Below, one piece after another: positions 19,883 through 27,303 of a DNA stretch of 29,423 nucleotides. The stretch is from a virus, in the IMG/VR virus record IMGVR_UViG_3300034072_000794, positions 1 to 29,423 of that record. One strand, given 5' to 3'. Each line of letters starts with the position of its first letter. Positions within the stretch are counted from its first letter, which is position 1. Position numbers and translations under genes: made by a program. The notes under the pieces are model-generated. The model did not search any database, was not told the origin of the DNA, and worked only from the letters and a program-made list of their open reading frames with translations.

Positions 19883-20403
19883 TAGTTCCTCCCCGGGTTC
19901 TTGCCGCTGGCGATTTCCTTCGCGGCCTTTTCGAGGCCGGTCGCCATTTCCTGGGCGAGCAGGTTCGCCGCAGGGTTTCCGAACTCCTTCATTGCCTTCC
20001 CGACCATGTCGTATCGTGGGCCGCCGCGGCTGGTTCCGAACTCGAGCCAGATTGCCTTCCGGCTTTCAGGACCGGCCCGATAGCCGAGAACTCCATAGAC
20101 GAAGGCGTCGAAGTCGCTATTGCGCCCAGTTTGGCCGGCGCGAGTCGTGACGGCACGGCGAAGGCTTCCTGTCGACTGTGCCTTCTCGCCGGCCTTCCGG
20201 CGGCCTCGTCGCGTCCCGAGCGGCGGGGTGTGTCGACGCAGGATCGGGACGCCAGGCTTGAGAACTCGCCGCATAGCGGCTTTGAGGTGCTTCTTTGCAA
20301 TGTGCCGCGGGAGGTTCCGGTAGGCCTTCATGAGCGCGCCGATGTGATCGTTCGCGTCGTAGCTGTTCGGTGCGAAGTTGCTATCCCACGAGAGGGCGAT
20401 CAT
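19882..20403 (-). CDS. HK97 gp10-like neck/tail-completion protein
   Basis: 173 residues from ATG 20401-20403, overlapping the upstream stop (ATGA). The frame runs on upstream only over the preceding gene. The basic helical core (LMKAYRNLPRHIAKKHLKAAM, shown in part), the loop with LRRAVTTRAG and the segment AIWLEFGTSRGGPRYDMVGK are the features of the HK97 gp10-like family: the E-F-G-T motif is characteristic. These proteins complete the head-tail joint and allow tail attachment. Confidence 0.8.
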   Translation of the reverse strand: MIALSWDSNFAPNSYDANDHIGALMKAYRNLPRHIAKKHLKAAMRRVLKPGVPILRRHTPPLGTRRGRRKAGEKAQSTGSLRRAVTTRAGQTGRNSDFDAFVYGVLGYRAGPESRKAIWLEFGTSRGGPRYDMVGKAMKEFGNPAANLLAQEMATGLEKAAKEIASGKNPGRN

Positions 20404-20732
20404 GTGATCTGCTCCTCGACCGCCAGTTCGTGTTCCTCGCGGAACCCGCGCTCGATCACGCTCGAGATGTAGAGGACGCGGCCGTCGCGGCTGATCCACC
20501 GGAGCCGGTGCTTCCCCGTCAGTCCCGGGAAGTAGCGGATCCGGACGGTGGCCGAGGACGAGCCGCCGATCTGGCCGCGGCGTGTCTGCTCCGAGTAGCT
20601 GACGGCTTCGTAGGATCCGAAGCGGCGGCCTTCCTCCTGCCAGACCTGGACGCTCTCGCCGAGGGCGTTCCTGGTCTCGCTCGGAGACTCGATCGCGAAC
20701 ACTTCGCGGAGGATCCCGGCCGGGATGGGCAT
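20400..20732 (-). CDS. Head closure / head-tail joining protein (gp16-like)
   Basis: 110 residues from ATG 20730-20732, sharing a base with the upstream stop (a GTG one codon earlier is possible). It begins MPIPAGILREVFAIESPSET and has R-N-A-L-G-E-S-V-Q-V-W, the standard head-tail-joining pattern (x-D/N-x-x-G-x-x-x-x-x-W). RIRYFPGLTGKHRLRWISRD and VLYISSVIERGFREEHEL follow. This small barrel closes the portal after packaging. Confidence 0.8.
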   Translation of the reverse strand: MPIPAGILREVFAIESPSETRNALGESVQVWQEEGRRFGSYEAVSYSEQTRRGQIGGSSSATVRIRYFPGLTGKHRLRWISRDGRVLYISSVIERGFREEHELAVEEQIT

Positions 20733-21280
20733 CACCAGCCTCCGTTCACGCTCTCGCTGGCGAGCAGGGTTTCGAAGGCCATCGGCACCTCTGCCGGGGC
20801 GTCGAGGCTGGCGGCCTCACGGTTCGCGTACAGGTGGGCCACGTAGAGGAGCAGGGCGGCCCGCAGCTGCGGGGCGATCGGCTGGCCGGGGAGGACGCCG
20901 GACCAGTATGTGACGACCACCTCGTCGGCGGCCGGCGTGTCGAGTTCGATCTCGGACGTATCGTCGTCGAGTTCGTAGTCGGCCGGATCTAACTCGACGC
21001 CGCCGACCGTGATCGACAGCGGGTAGCCCATCGTGACCAGGACCGGCGCGACGAGCGGCAGGACGACGGCCCCGGCCTCCCATTTCGCCCGGTACTGCGT
21101 GGCGACGAGCGAGATCCCGAGCCGCCGCTCGATCAGCCGGCGGGCTGCGGCCACTTGGCCCATGAGGTACAGATCGTCGTCCGTCTGGTCGGGCATCAGC
21201 CGGAGGTGCTGCTTCACCTCGGACAGGAGGACCGGCTCGACGGTCGGCGGAGCGAGTAGCTTGACGCTGTAGGGCTTCAC
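20732..21280 (-). CDS. Head-tail connector protein (gp6-like)
   Basis: 182 residues. VEPVLLSEVKQHLRL followed by DDDLYLMGQVAAARRLIERR is the signature of phage connector proteins of the gp6/YqbG type, which form a ring under the portal. A strand-rich middle (GYPLSITVGGVELD, ADEVVVTYWSGVLP) and a helical C terminus (PQLRAALLLYVAHLYANREA) complete the fold. It is the first gene after the hairpin that follows the capsid gene. Confidence 0.85.
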   Translation of the reverse strand: MKPYSVKLLAPPTVEPVLLSEVKQHLRLMPDQTDDDLYLMGQVAAARRLIERRLGISLVATQYRAKWEAGAVVLPLVAPVLVTMGYPLSITVGGVELDPADYELDDDTSEIELDTPAADEVVVTYWSGVLPGQPIAPQLRAALLLYVAHLYANREAASLDAPAEVPMAFETLLASESVNGGW

Positions 21281-21301
21281 GGTGGGTCCTTATGCGAAGA
21301 C

Positions 21302-21334
21302 GGCCGGGGGCGGCATCCTTGCCGGCCCCCGGCC
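21302..21334. terminator. Strong GC hairpin after the capsid gene
   Basis: GGCCGGGGG (21302-21310) pairs with CCCCCGGCC (21326-21334), and CGGCA pairs with TGCCG inside, leaving a TCCT loop and one bulged base. In the direction of transcription no U-run follows, so it may be a partial terminator or an RNA-stabilising 3' end that raises capsid mRNA over downstream genes. It lies in the 80-bp gap 21281-21360. Confidence 0.6.
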
Positions 21335-21360
21335 TTGTTTCACTGCGACCGGGTCAGCGA

Positions 21361-22551
21361 TCAGCTGGCGACAACCAGCTTCGACACGTACTCGGGGGCA
21401 TGGTTGGCAATGCCGGCCCGCTGCTTCGCGACGAAGAGGACCTGATCGTTCACGGCCCGGACTTCGCGAAGAGCCTCGACCCGGAGGCCGCTGGCCTTCA
21501 CCGCCACCGCGGTTGCCATGCCGAAGTCGCCATACAGGGCGAGCGTCCCGGCGGGCAGACCGTTGGTGACGTAGACCGGGCGACCGAACACCGTCGGGGC
21601 CATCGCGTCGGAGAGCATGACCGAGCCCGTGTTCGCGTGAGCCGCGAGCAGAGCCGAGAAGCCGACCGGGCTCACGACCCAGCTGGTGTTGGTGGCGAGC
21701 GGGTCGATCTTGCCGACCATGTCGGCCAGCTCGGTCGCGGTCGTCGACGGAGCGTCGGCGACCTCGATCGTATTGCCAACCGAAACTTCGCCGACCAGGC
21801 CGTCGATCCCGGCGGTCACGTCACCTTGGAGCCACGCGTAGTCGATCTTCGACGCGAAGGCGTTCGACACGCTGGAGGCGAACAGGGCGGCGACGTCGAT
21901 CACCGAGTCCTCGAGGAGGTCGTTCGAGACCGCCGTCAGGCTCCGGAGACCGAAGAGCGTCACGTCCACCGCGGAGGTCGCGATGTCCGTCAGGCTGCCT
22001 TCGGCGGCCTCCGAGTAGAACGCAGCGGTCGCGTCGCCAGCCTTCGGAAGGCTGATCTTGTTGCTGATCGTCGAGAAGACGCTCGCCACGCGGAGACCGA
22101 CCGAGGTCCGGGTCATCGCGTTGATGATCGAGCCATACAGTTCGACTGGCACGTATTCCTTGCCGGCACCCACGCCGCCGGTCGACATCGCCCGCAGTTC
22201 GCCACGGGCCAGACCGCGGAGGTACTCGCCGGAGGTGACGGCCTGGGCCACGTCGTCGAAGCCCTTCGCGGACTTGGCGACATGGATCGCCGGAGCCTTG
22301 CGGGGCTCGGCAGGAGTCGTCGACACGGCGGCCTGGAGGGCAGCCAGGTCGGCGGCCCGCTTCTGCTCCACGGCGTCGGCGGCCTCGAGCAGGGCCGGCA
22401 GTTCAGCAGCCCGAGCGGACGCGGCTTCGAGCTGCGTTTCAAACTCCGACCGCTCTTCGGCGGTCGCGGCGGCGTCCCGCTTCGCGGTGAGCTCTTCGAT
22501 CTTGGCAATGACCTGGGCGGACTCGTCGCGGAGAAGGCGGGACTGGCTCAT
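21361..22551 (-). CDS. Major capsid protein, HK97 fold, with N-terminal delta domain
   Basis: 396 residues from ATG 22549-22551, preceded by AAGGAAG; the frame continues 15 codons upstream without a better start. Residues 1-90 are a charged coiled coil (QVIAKIEELTAKRDAAATAE, LEAASARAAELPALLEAADA), the scaffold-like delta domain removed by the prohead protease. The shell domain shows GVGAGKEYVPVELYGSIINAM, GLRVASVFSTISNKISLPKA, SEAAEGSLTDI, TAVSNDLLEDS and the C-terminal LYGDFGMATAVAVKASGLRV, all typical of HK97-type capsids. It has its own leader (22552-22635) and a 3' hairpin, consistent with high expression. Confidence 0.92.
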   Translation of the reverse strand: MSQSRLLRDESAQVIAKIEELTAKRDAAATAEERSEFETQLEAASARAAELPALLEAADAVEQKRAADLAALQAAVSTTPAEPRKAPAIHVAKSAKGFDDVAQAVTSGEYLRGLARGELRAMSTGGVGAGKEYVPVELYGSIINAMTRTSVGLRVASVFSTISNKISLPKAGDATAAFYSEAAEGSLTDIATSAVDVTLFGLRSLTAVSNDLLEDSVIDVAALFASSVSNAFASKIDYAWLQGDVTAGIDGLVGEVSVGNTIEVADAPSTTATELADMVGKIDPLATNTSWVVSPVGFSALLAAHANTGSVMLSDAMAPTVFGRPVYVTNGLPAGTLALYGDFGMATAVAVKASGLRVEALREVRAVNDQVLFVAKQRAGIANHAPEYVSKLVVAS

Positions 22552-22635
22552 GTGTCTTCCTTGATTCGTGAGGGTGTTCCGAAAACTCCCCCGCACGATA
22601 GGAACGCCGGCGCGAGCCGTTGAAGTTGCTGCGTA

Positions 22636-22938
22636 CTACCGTAGGACGGTTTTCGCTGGCAGCGGGCACTTGCCGTCAGGGCAGGGGAGCCGCTCGAGCG
22701 TCTCGCACTGCGGGCAGTCGGTGCGATGGCCGTCGCCATGCACGATGTACCCACGTCCGTTACAACTCCTGCACTTGCCGTCAGGCGTGGGCTTCGGGTC
22801 GGGTTGCGGGGCGGCCGTGCCGGTCGCAAAGGTCGCGTAGGCCGCGGCGACTGCGGCCGTGGCCTTTGGGGCTTCGCGGTCGATCGCCACGGGGTCGGCA
22901 GTCAGGCTTGCCAGCCAGGCCAGGAGTGAACGCCACAT
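22636..22938 (-). CDS. Membrane-anchored protein with DnaJ-type CxxC zinc motif
   Basis: 100 residues from ATG 22936-22938 with GGGAGGGG 6 nt upstream (a GTG one codon before is possible). Residues 1-17 (MWRSLLAWLASLTADPV) form a short hydrophobic helix, and residues about 25-45 are Ala-rich. The C-terminal half has CRSCNGRGYIVHGDGHRTDC then PQCE and a further Cys pair in PCPDGKC. The first block is a DnaJ-like CxxCxGxG zinc knuckle. Last gene of the membrane cassette before the capsid leader. Function unknown. Confidence 0.6.
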   Translation of the reverse strand: MWRSLLAWLASLTADPVAIDREAPKATAAVAAAYATFATGTAAPQPDPKPTPDGKCRSCNGRGYIVHGDGHRTDCPQCETLERLPCPDGKCPLPAKTVLR

Positions 22939-23192
22939 CACCAGCCCCTCCCGAAGTCGAGGTGATCGTCACCGCGGCCGGCGACGTGTTGCGGCTTCGG
23001 CTGGGGCTTCGGCGGCTCCTCGGCCACAAGCGAGACCCAGAGCAGCGTCTTCGCCGCCCGGGCGATCCACTTCAGGACCGGACGCTGGTCGAGTGGCTTC
23101 GGCCGCACGTCGGGGGCCGAGCTGCTCGAGGACCATGAGCCGAGCCAGAGACAGACGATACAGATCAGCACGGTGTTACGGTCGAACTTCAT
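22938..23192 (-). CDS. Small membrane protein (84 aa)
   Basis: ATG 23190-23192. The N terminus (NTVLICIVCLWLGSWSSSSS) is a single membrane segment or an uncleaved signal, followed by a polar Ser/Pro part. A second hydrophobic patch lies at WIARAAKTLLWVSLVAEE, then a Pro/Lys linker and a charged tail (HVAGRGDDHLDF). It overlaps the protease gene by 17 bp and the next gene by 1-4 bp. Could be a holin or spanin partner by size and layout; nothing specific proves this. Confidence 0.5.
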   Translation of the reverse strand: MKFDRNTVLICIVCLWLGSWSSSSSAPDVRPKPLDQRPVLKWIARAAKTLLWVSLVAEEPPKPQPKPQHVAGRGDDHLDFGRGW

Positions 23193-24243
23193 CGGCGACA
23201 GTCTCCGGGCGAAGGCGTGGCGGTGGCTGGAACCATTGTCCGTGGTTGAGATCGCGGAAGCCGAAGCCGTCGATCGAGCCGACGGCGAAGGAGTCGCCGC
23301 CCGACAACATGCGATCGGCGACGGCCTTCTCGACCCAGAAGGATCCCTCGGGCTGATCGTCGGGCCAACGTGGTCCGCCCACGTAGGACGGTCCCCAGCT
23401 ATTCAAACAGAGCAGGCCCGGGCGGCTGCCGTAGCGGACCGCGATGAAGCACATACAGTGAGCCCAATGGCCAGAGGCTTTGCAGAAGCCGTCGGCGTCG
23501 CGGAGCGAGTTGAAGCCCTGCATGGAGCAGACGACAACCGGATACCCGCTCTCGATCGCGGCGGCCGCCTCGGCCCAGGTCTTCACGAGGCTGACGTACT
23601 TCGCGGGGTGCCGCTTCGCTTCGGCGTCGAGCTTGCCGCCGTCGCCCTGGCCGCCGTTGCCGTAGTTGCCCCAGTCCTTCGCCCGCTTCGCACTGTAGGC
23701 CGTGAGGTCGTGGCCGCCGATCGGCTCGCGGTAGATCACGCCCCAGTCCCGGCACCAGCGAGCAGCGGCTCCGCCGTACGATCCATCGGACCACCCGCCG
23801 CCGCCTTCGGGCTTGTTACGGGCCTCGACGCGGCTGCCGCCGTAGATGCTCTCGGTTGCTGGAGCCATCGGAGGTTCCGGCAGCCGGCCGAGGTCCCAGT
23901 CGATCGCCTGGGAGATCCAGACCCCATGAGCCCAGCCCCAGGAAACACAGTCCCCGATCCCTTGCTCGCCGACGACAAACGGCTTGCTATAGCGGGCCTG
24001 GTGGGCTTTGTAGAGAGCCCGATAGAGGAACGTGTCTTCCCCCTTCGCCTGGCGGATCGCGTCGGCTCCGGCTTGGGAGAAGAGCGGCTGGTCGAGTTCC
24101 TTCAGAAACTCCGCGACGCCTTCAGGGTTGGGCGTGTACCCAAAGTTTTCCTGACGGGGCGGAACCGGCACGTAGTAGGCCGCCAGGACCAGGGCGGCGA
24201 TCAGAAGAACCGCCGCGGCCAGGACGCGTTCACTTCGTTGCAT
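23176..24243 (-). CDS. Membrane-anchored papain-like (C1-type) cysteine protease
   Basis: 355 residues. Residues 7-24 (VLAAAVLLIAALVLAAYY) are one N-terminal membrane segment. The peptidase region shows the papain-like triad: Cys99 in GEQGIGDCVSWGWAHG (compare bacterial xQGxxGSCVA), His262 in ASGHWAHCMCFIAVR and Asn281 in LLCLNSWGPSYVGG, the NSWG motif being diagnostic. Gln94 is the likely oxyanion residue. The catalytic domain would face outside the cytoplasm if the helix is a signal anchor. Possible roles: attack on the host envelope at lysis or entry, or processing of virion proteins. No standard endolysin was found elsewhere, which favours lysis, but this is inference. Confidence 0.75.
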   Translation of the reverse strand: MQRSERVLAAAVLLIAALVLAAYYVPVPPRQENFGYTPNPEGVAEFLKELDQPLFSQAGADAIRQAKGEDTFLYRALYKAHQARYSKPFVVGEQGIGDCVSWGWAHGVWISQAIDWDLGRLPEPPMAPATESIYGGSRVEARNKPEGGGGWSDGSYGGAAARWCRDWGVIYREPIGGHDLTAYSAKRAKDWGNYGNGGQGDGGKLDAEAKRHPAKYVSLVKTWAEAAAAIESGYPVVVCSMQGFNSLRDADGFCKASGHWAHCMCFIAVRYGSRPGLLCLNSWGPSYVGGPRWPDDQPEGSFWVEKAVADRMLSGGDSFAVGSIDGFGFRDLNHGQWFQPPPRLRPETVADEVRP

Positions 24244-24679
24244 CGGAGCAGGCCCTCGCGATGTCGCGGAACGCGGCGACCCACGCCCGGCGGGCCTCGA
24301 CGCTGACCGGGCCGCCCGACGTGCCGAGCTTGCCTTCCAGGTAGTCCTGGATCGCTTGCCGGACCTTTGGCTGCCGGGCTCCGATCGAGACGCCCTTCAT
24401 CCGGTAGTCGGCGGCGGCGATCCGCAGGTCGTCCAGGGCGACGCCGGTCTTCAGTCGCGGGGCGGCGGTCGTGCCGTCGTACTCGATCGCTTCGGCGAGC
24501 GAGTCGCACAGCGCCCCGAACGCGACCGCGTCGTCGGCTGCCGTCGGGCCGATAAAGAGCCCGCGAAGGTCGAGGCCGGCGGGGGCCGGGGCCGGGCCTG
24601 GGGGCGTCTTGTCACCACTGGCCAGCCACATTCCGGCAGCCAGGACAACGAAGCCGGCGGCGATCGCGAGGCGGCTCAT
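24230..24679 (-). CDS. Exported/membrane-anchored protein of the protease cassette
   Basis: 149 residues, ATG 24677-24679 overlapping the upstream stop (ATGA). MSRLAIAAGFVVLAAGMWLA is a signal-anchor helix with no lipobox Cys. A Pro-rich linker (PPGPAPAPAG) leads to a helical domain (LDLRGLFIGPTAADDAVAFG, LCDSLAEAIEYDG, VRQAIQDYLEGKLG) that would lie outside the membrane. It overlaps the protease gene by 14 bp. Not recognised. Confidence 0.5.
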   Translation of the reverse strand: MSRLAIAAGFVVLAAGMWLASGDKTPPGPAPAPAGLDLRGLFIGPTAADDAVAFGALCDSLAEAIEYDGTTAAPRLKTGVALDDLRIAAADYRMKGVSIGARQPKVRQAIQDYLEGKLGTSGGPVSVEARRAWVAAFRDIARACSDATK

Positions 24680-24921
24680 TTGTCGCTCCCTGCCGTCAGG
24701 GCCAGCTGGAGCGTGTCGATCGCCGTCCGCTCGGCGTCGCCAAGCAGCTCGCCGGCGACCAGCCGGTGACGGACGGCGGCCAGGGCGGCCGTCGCCTCCA
24801 GGAAGGTCGCGACCTTCGGGTCGGCCGGCTTTGGACGCGGCGACGGGAGCGTCGGAAGTTTCGCCTTCGATGGCCAGAGGAGGACAGCGGCGGCGGCAGC
24901 CAAAAGCATGACGTATGTCAA
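24676..24921 (-). CDS. Small single-TM protein (81 aa)
   Basis: Start assigned to TTG 24919-24921, which overlaps the upstream stop (TTGA) and has GAGGG 6 nt upstream; the internal ATG at 24907-24909 is an alternative that leaves out four residues. The N terminus (VMLLAAAAAVLLWPSKA) is one hydrophobic helix, followed by a Pro/Lys linker and a helical tail (ATAALAAVRHRLVAGELLGD). Layout equals that of its downstream neighbour. Function unknown. Confidence 0.5.
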   Translation of the reverse strand: MTYVMLLAAAAAVLLWPSKAKLPTLPSPRPKPADPKVATFLEATAALAAVRHRLVAGELLGDAERTAIDTLQLALTAGSDK

Positions 24922-25259
24922 GTTGCAGCCCTCACGATCGGGAGAAGGCCTTCAATCAGCCCGCCGGCGGCCAGGATCACCAGCTGACGGGCGGCCGGGC
25001 GGACGATCATCCAGACCGGCCACACGACAACCGGGACGCACTTGTCGGCGAGCTCGTCGAACAACATCGCGATGGCCGCGACGGCCCACGCCTTCTTTTC
25101 GGAGTTCGTGGCCGGGATGGTGTCGAGGGTCGCGATCACGAGCCGGAGCAGGTCGACCGCGATCTCGGCGAAGTCGGCGATCGTGATCCCGTCGGCGGCC
25201 CGCTCCTGGGCGTCCAGGATGAAGCCCTTCACCTTGTCCGACAGTTCGTAGAGCGTCAT
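24918..25259 (-). CDS. Membrane protein, holin candidate
   Basis: 113 residues from ATG 25257-25259, overlapping the upstream stop (ATGA). The first half is amphipathic helices (LYELSDKVKGFILDAQERAA, IADFAEIAVDLLRLVIATLD). The second half has two hydrophobic stretches (AWAVAAIAMLFDELA and CVPVVVWPVWMIVRPAARQLVILAAGG, the latter given in two parts: VVVWPVWMIV and LVILAAGGLI). Size and hydrophobicity would suit a holin, but no holin family is recognised. Confidence 0.45.
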   Translation of the reverse strand: MTLYELSDKVKGFILDAQERAADGITIADFAEIAVDLLRLVIATLDTIPATNSEKKAWAVAAIAMLFDELADKCVPVVVWPVWMIVRPAARQLVILAAGGLIEGLLPIVRAAT

Positions 25260-25408
25260 CGCTTCCGCCTCCAGACTTGGTCCGCGTCCACCACTTCCCG
25301 CCGGCGGGCCTTGCACTGCGTGCACTCCAGATACCGGACCTGGAGCCCGCCAGCCCGACGGCTTGAGTCCACCTTCATTCGTTCGCCGCAGCGGCACCTA
25401 GCTGGCAT
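25256..25408 (-). CDS. Zinc-ribbon microprotein (Com-like, 50 aa)
   Basis: ATG 25406-25408 overlaps the end of the prohead protease by 11 bp; its stop overlaps the next start (ATGA). The product begins MPARCRCGERMKVDSSRRAG and has a second pair in YLECTQCKARRREVV. The four Cys (CxC...CxxC) and basic surroundings resemble the Mu Com/zinc-ribbon type of small phage RNA- or DNA-binding proteins. It heads the cassette 25408-22636 and could regulate its translation; that is inference. Confidence 0.55.
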   Translation of the reverse strand: MPARCRCGERMKVDSSRRAGGLQVRYLECTQCKARRREVVDADQVWRRKR

Positions 25409-26072
25409 AAGAGCGAAGCCTCGCGATCCGGAGGTCGGAGATCAGTCGCCGCCGGCGATCGGCCTCTTCGTCCAGCCGTCGCTGCTCGGCCTGGGCCGCC
25501 TCGGCCGCCATCAGGTTCTCGCGTCGCCACTGCTCGAGCGACCGCAGGCCGACGGACGACGACGGGTAAGCCGGACGCGTCACGACGGACACGTCGAAGA
25601 GGTTCGCGTCGGTGATCGTCCGGATCGCGTTCCCCTTGTCGTCCTGGCTCCAGTGTTCGCCCTTGTCAGCGACCGTGAAAGCGAAACTCGCGCCGGTCAG
25701 TAGGCCCGCCCGCACCAGGGCCAGGACATCCCGGGCCGCCTGCGTGTCGGGCAGGTTCGACATCTCCCAGCCGAGGCCGCGAGCTTCCTTGGACAGCCGG
25801 AGCGTTCCTGCCGTCGTCCTGGCTAGGAGGAGCGAGTCGTCATGGTTGAACAGGCCCACGACATCGGGCTTCGGCCGCGGGTCGTTCTTCGAGCGGTCGA
25901 GGATCCGGTCGAAGGCCGACGGGGCGAACTGCTCTTGGAAGCCGCCGAGGTCGACGCTCAGGCTGTTCCAGGGCGGGGCGATCCCGCGGAGCTTGGACGG
26001 TTCGCCGTCCCGCTCCTCGAGGCCGAAGCCCTCCACTGCTGCAAGGTCGAGATACCTACGCTCCGCTTCCAT
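25398..26072 (-). CDS. HK97-family prohead maturation protease
   Basis: 224 residues from ATG 26070-26072 with GGAGG upstream; the frame runs further upstream only over the portal gene. Core motifs of peptidase family U35 are present: LRGIAPPWNSLSVDLGGFQE, VVGLFNHDDSLLLART with catalytic His77, LLTGASFAFTV with Ser129, and LFDVSVVTRPAYPSSSVGLR. The C terminus is a charged coiled coil (AEAAQAEQRRLDEEADRRRR) that may hold it inside the procapsid. It removes the capsid delta domain. The usual gene order has the capsid next, but here seven genes intervene. Confidence 0.9.
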   Translation of the reverse strand: MEAERRYLDLAAVEGFGLEERDGEPSKLRGIAPPWNSLSVDLGGFQEQFAPSAFDRILDRSKNDPRPKPDVVGLFNHDDSLLLARTTAGTLRLSKEARGLGWEMSNLPDTQAARDVLALVRAGLLTGASFAFTVADKGEHWSQDDKGNAIRTITDANLFDVSVVTRPAYPSSSVGLRSLEQWRRENLMAAEAAQAEQRRLDEEADRRRRLISDLRIARLRSYAS

Positions 26073-27303
26073 CGGTGCCTCCCTGCATGTTCGTTCCGAG
26101 CGGCGCAAAGCCGAGCTGCATATACGTTTCATCGGCCGCCACGTTGCCGAGCCGGTCGAAGTCCTCCAGCCCGCGGATCTCGTTGGGCGTGATCGCTCCC
26201 AGGTTGAAGAGCGTCTGATACATGGCCGCCCGGGCGGCTCCGTCGCCCCGGAGGAGCCCGCGGTTGTCGAGCTTGCAGTACACGTCGTCTCCGTAGGTGC
26301 TCAGGAGCGAGCGGTCGATCGTCTGCTCGAACCGCCGCAGCCAGGGCAGGATCGTGAACACCTGGACCGACAGGAACTCCTGCTCCACGCTGGCCCAACG
26401 GCCGGCGGCTTCGTGGCCGATGATCGAGGACGGGATACCGAAGGCCCGGGCGATCTCGCCGACGATCGCGTTCCGGAGTTCCATGTACTGCGAGGCTTCG
26501 CGGCTGGAGCCTTCGACGACGCGGGCCGTCACCTTCTTCGGGAGGACGGCCGTCGACCCGGCCCGCTTTGGGCCGCCGTACATTTCCCGCCACTGTTGCC
26601 GGAGCTTCTCGATGGCCTCCGGCGGGATCGTCTCCTGGGTCTCCAGGATCACGTCCGGCCTGGCTGAGTTTTCCCAGTAGCTCGAGGCCGCGGCGTCGAG
26701 CTTGCGGGCCAGGCCGACGGCCGTCCCGCACAGTTCGCTCGGCACCAGGCCTTTGACGCCGTCGTCACTGAGCCAGCGGAAGTGGAGGATCTCGTCCCGC
26801 GAGTAGGTCCGGCCGCCCTCGGGGCCGACGTAGTCGTACACGATGTCGATCGGCTGGCCGTTGCGGTCGGCGACCAGCTTCGGAGTCACTCGCGAAGGAT
26901 GGAGCGGCAGCAGCTGCTCGGCGAAGCCGCCACGCGGGCCGGGGACGATCCGCGAGTAGGCCGAGCCCCACAGGGCGCAGTGATGGCCCATGAGTTCAAT
27001 GTACTCGTAGGACGACATCCAGAAGTTTGGGGCCTTCGAGAGCGTCCTGTAGATCGGCAGGTCGCGGGCTGGCTCGCGGCGGCCCTGGCCGATGTTCCGC
27101 ATGATGTGAATCGGGCAGCTGGCCAGGCTTTGAGCCACAAACCGGACGCAGGCCAGGATCGCCGTTACGCGGATCGCAGTCTGGGCCGTCACCGAGTCGG
27201 GACGCTCCAGGAAGAAGGGCTCGATCGCCCGCAGCTCGAACGGCTTCGCCCGGCTGCGGCGTGGGGCGGCTGGCTTCTTCGTCGCGGCGGGCTTGCGGCT
27301 CAT
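26056..27303 (-). CDS. Portal protein (HK97 family)
   Basis: 415 residues, the typical size. After a basic start, the sequence shows AIRVTAILACVRFVAQSLAS, a P-x-x-I-M-R...R-x-L-S-K-A-P-N pattern, LMGHHCALWGSAYSRIVPGP, YSRDEILHFRWLSDDGVKGL and the C-terminal IARAFGIPSSIIGHEAAGRW and LRGDGAARAAMYQTLFNLGA. These are the usual portal core, wing and stem/crown helices. Forms the dodecameric ring for DNA entry and exit. Start and end overlap the terminase and protease genes by 4 and 17 bp. Confidence 0.92.
   Translation of the reverse strand: MSRKPAATKKPAAPRRSRAKPFELRAIEPFFLERPDSVTAQTAIRVTAILACVRFVAQSLASCPIHIMRNIGQGRREPARDLPIYRTLSKAPNFWMSSYEYIELMGHHCALWGSAYSRIVPGPRGGFAEQLLPLHPSRVTPKLVADRNGQPIDIVYDYVGPEGGRTYSRDEILHFRWLSDDGVKGLVPSELCGTAVGLARKLDAAASSYWENSARPDVILETQETIPPEAIEKLRQQWREMYGGPKRAGSTAVLPKKVTARVVEGSSREASQYMELRNAIVGEIARAFGIPSSIIGHEAAGRWASVEQEFLSVQVFTILPWLRRFEQTIDRSLLSTYGDDVYCKLDNRGLLRGDGAARAAMYQTLFNLGAITPNEIRGLEDFDRLGNVAADETYMQLGFAPLGTNMQGGTDGSGA

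Noticed and set aside
21292-22623. 443-codon plus-strand open frame
   Set aside because: It is fully antisense to the major capsid gene, with Arg/Gly/His-rich composition typical of shadow frames in GC-rich DNA.
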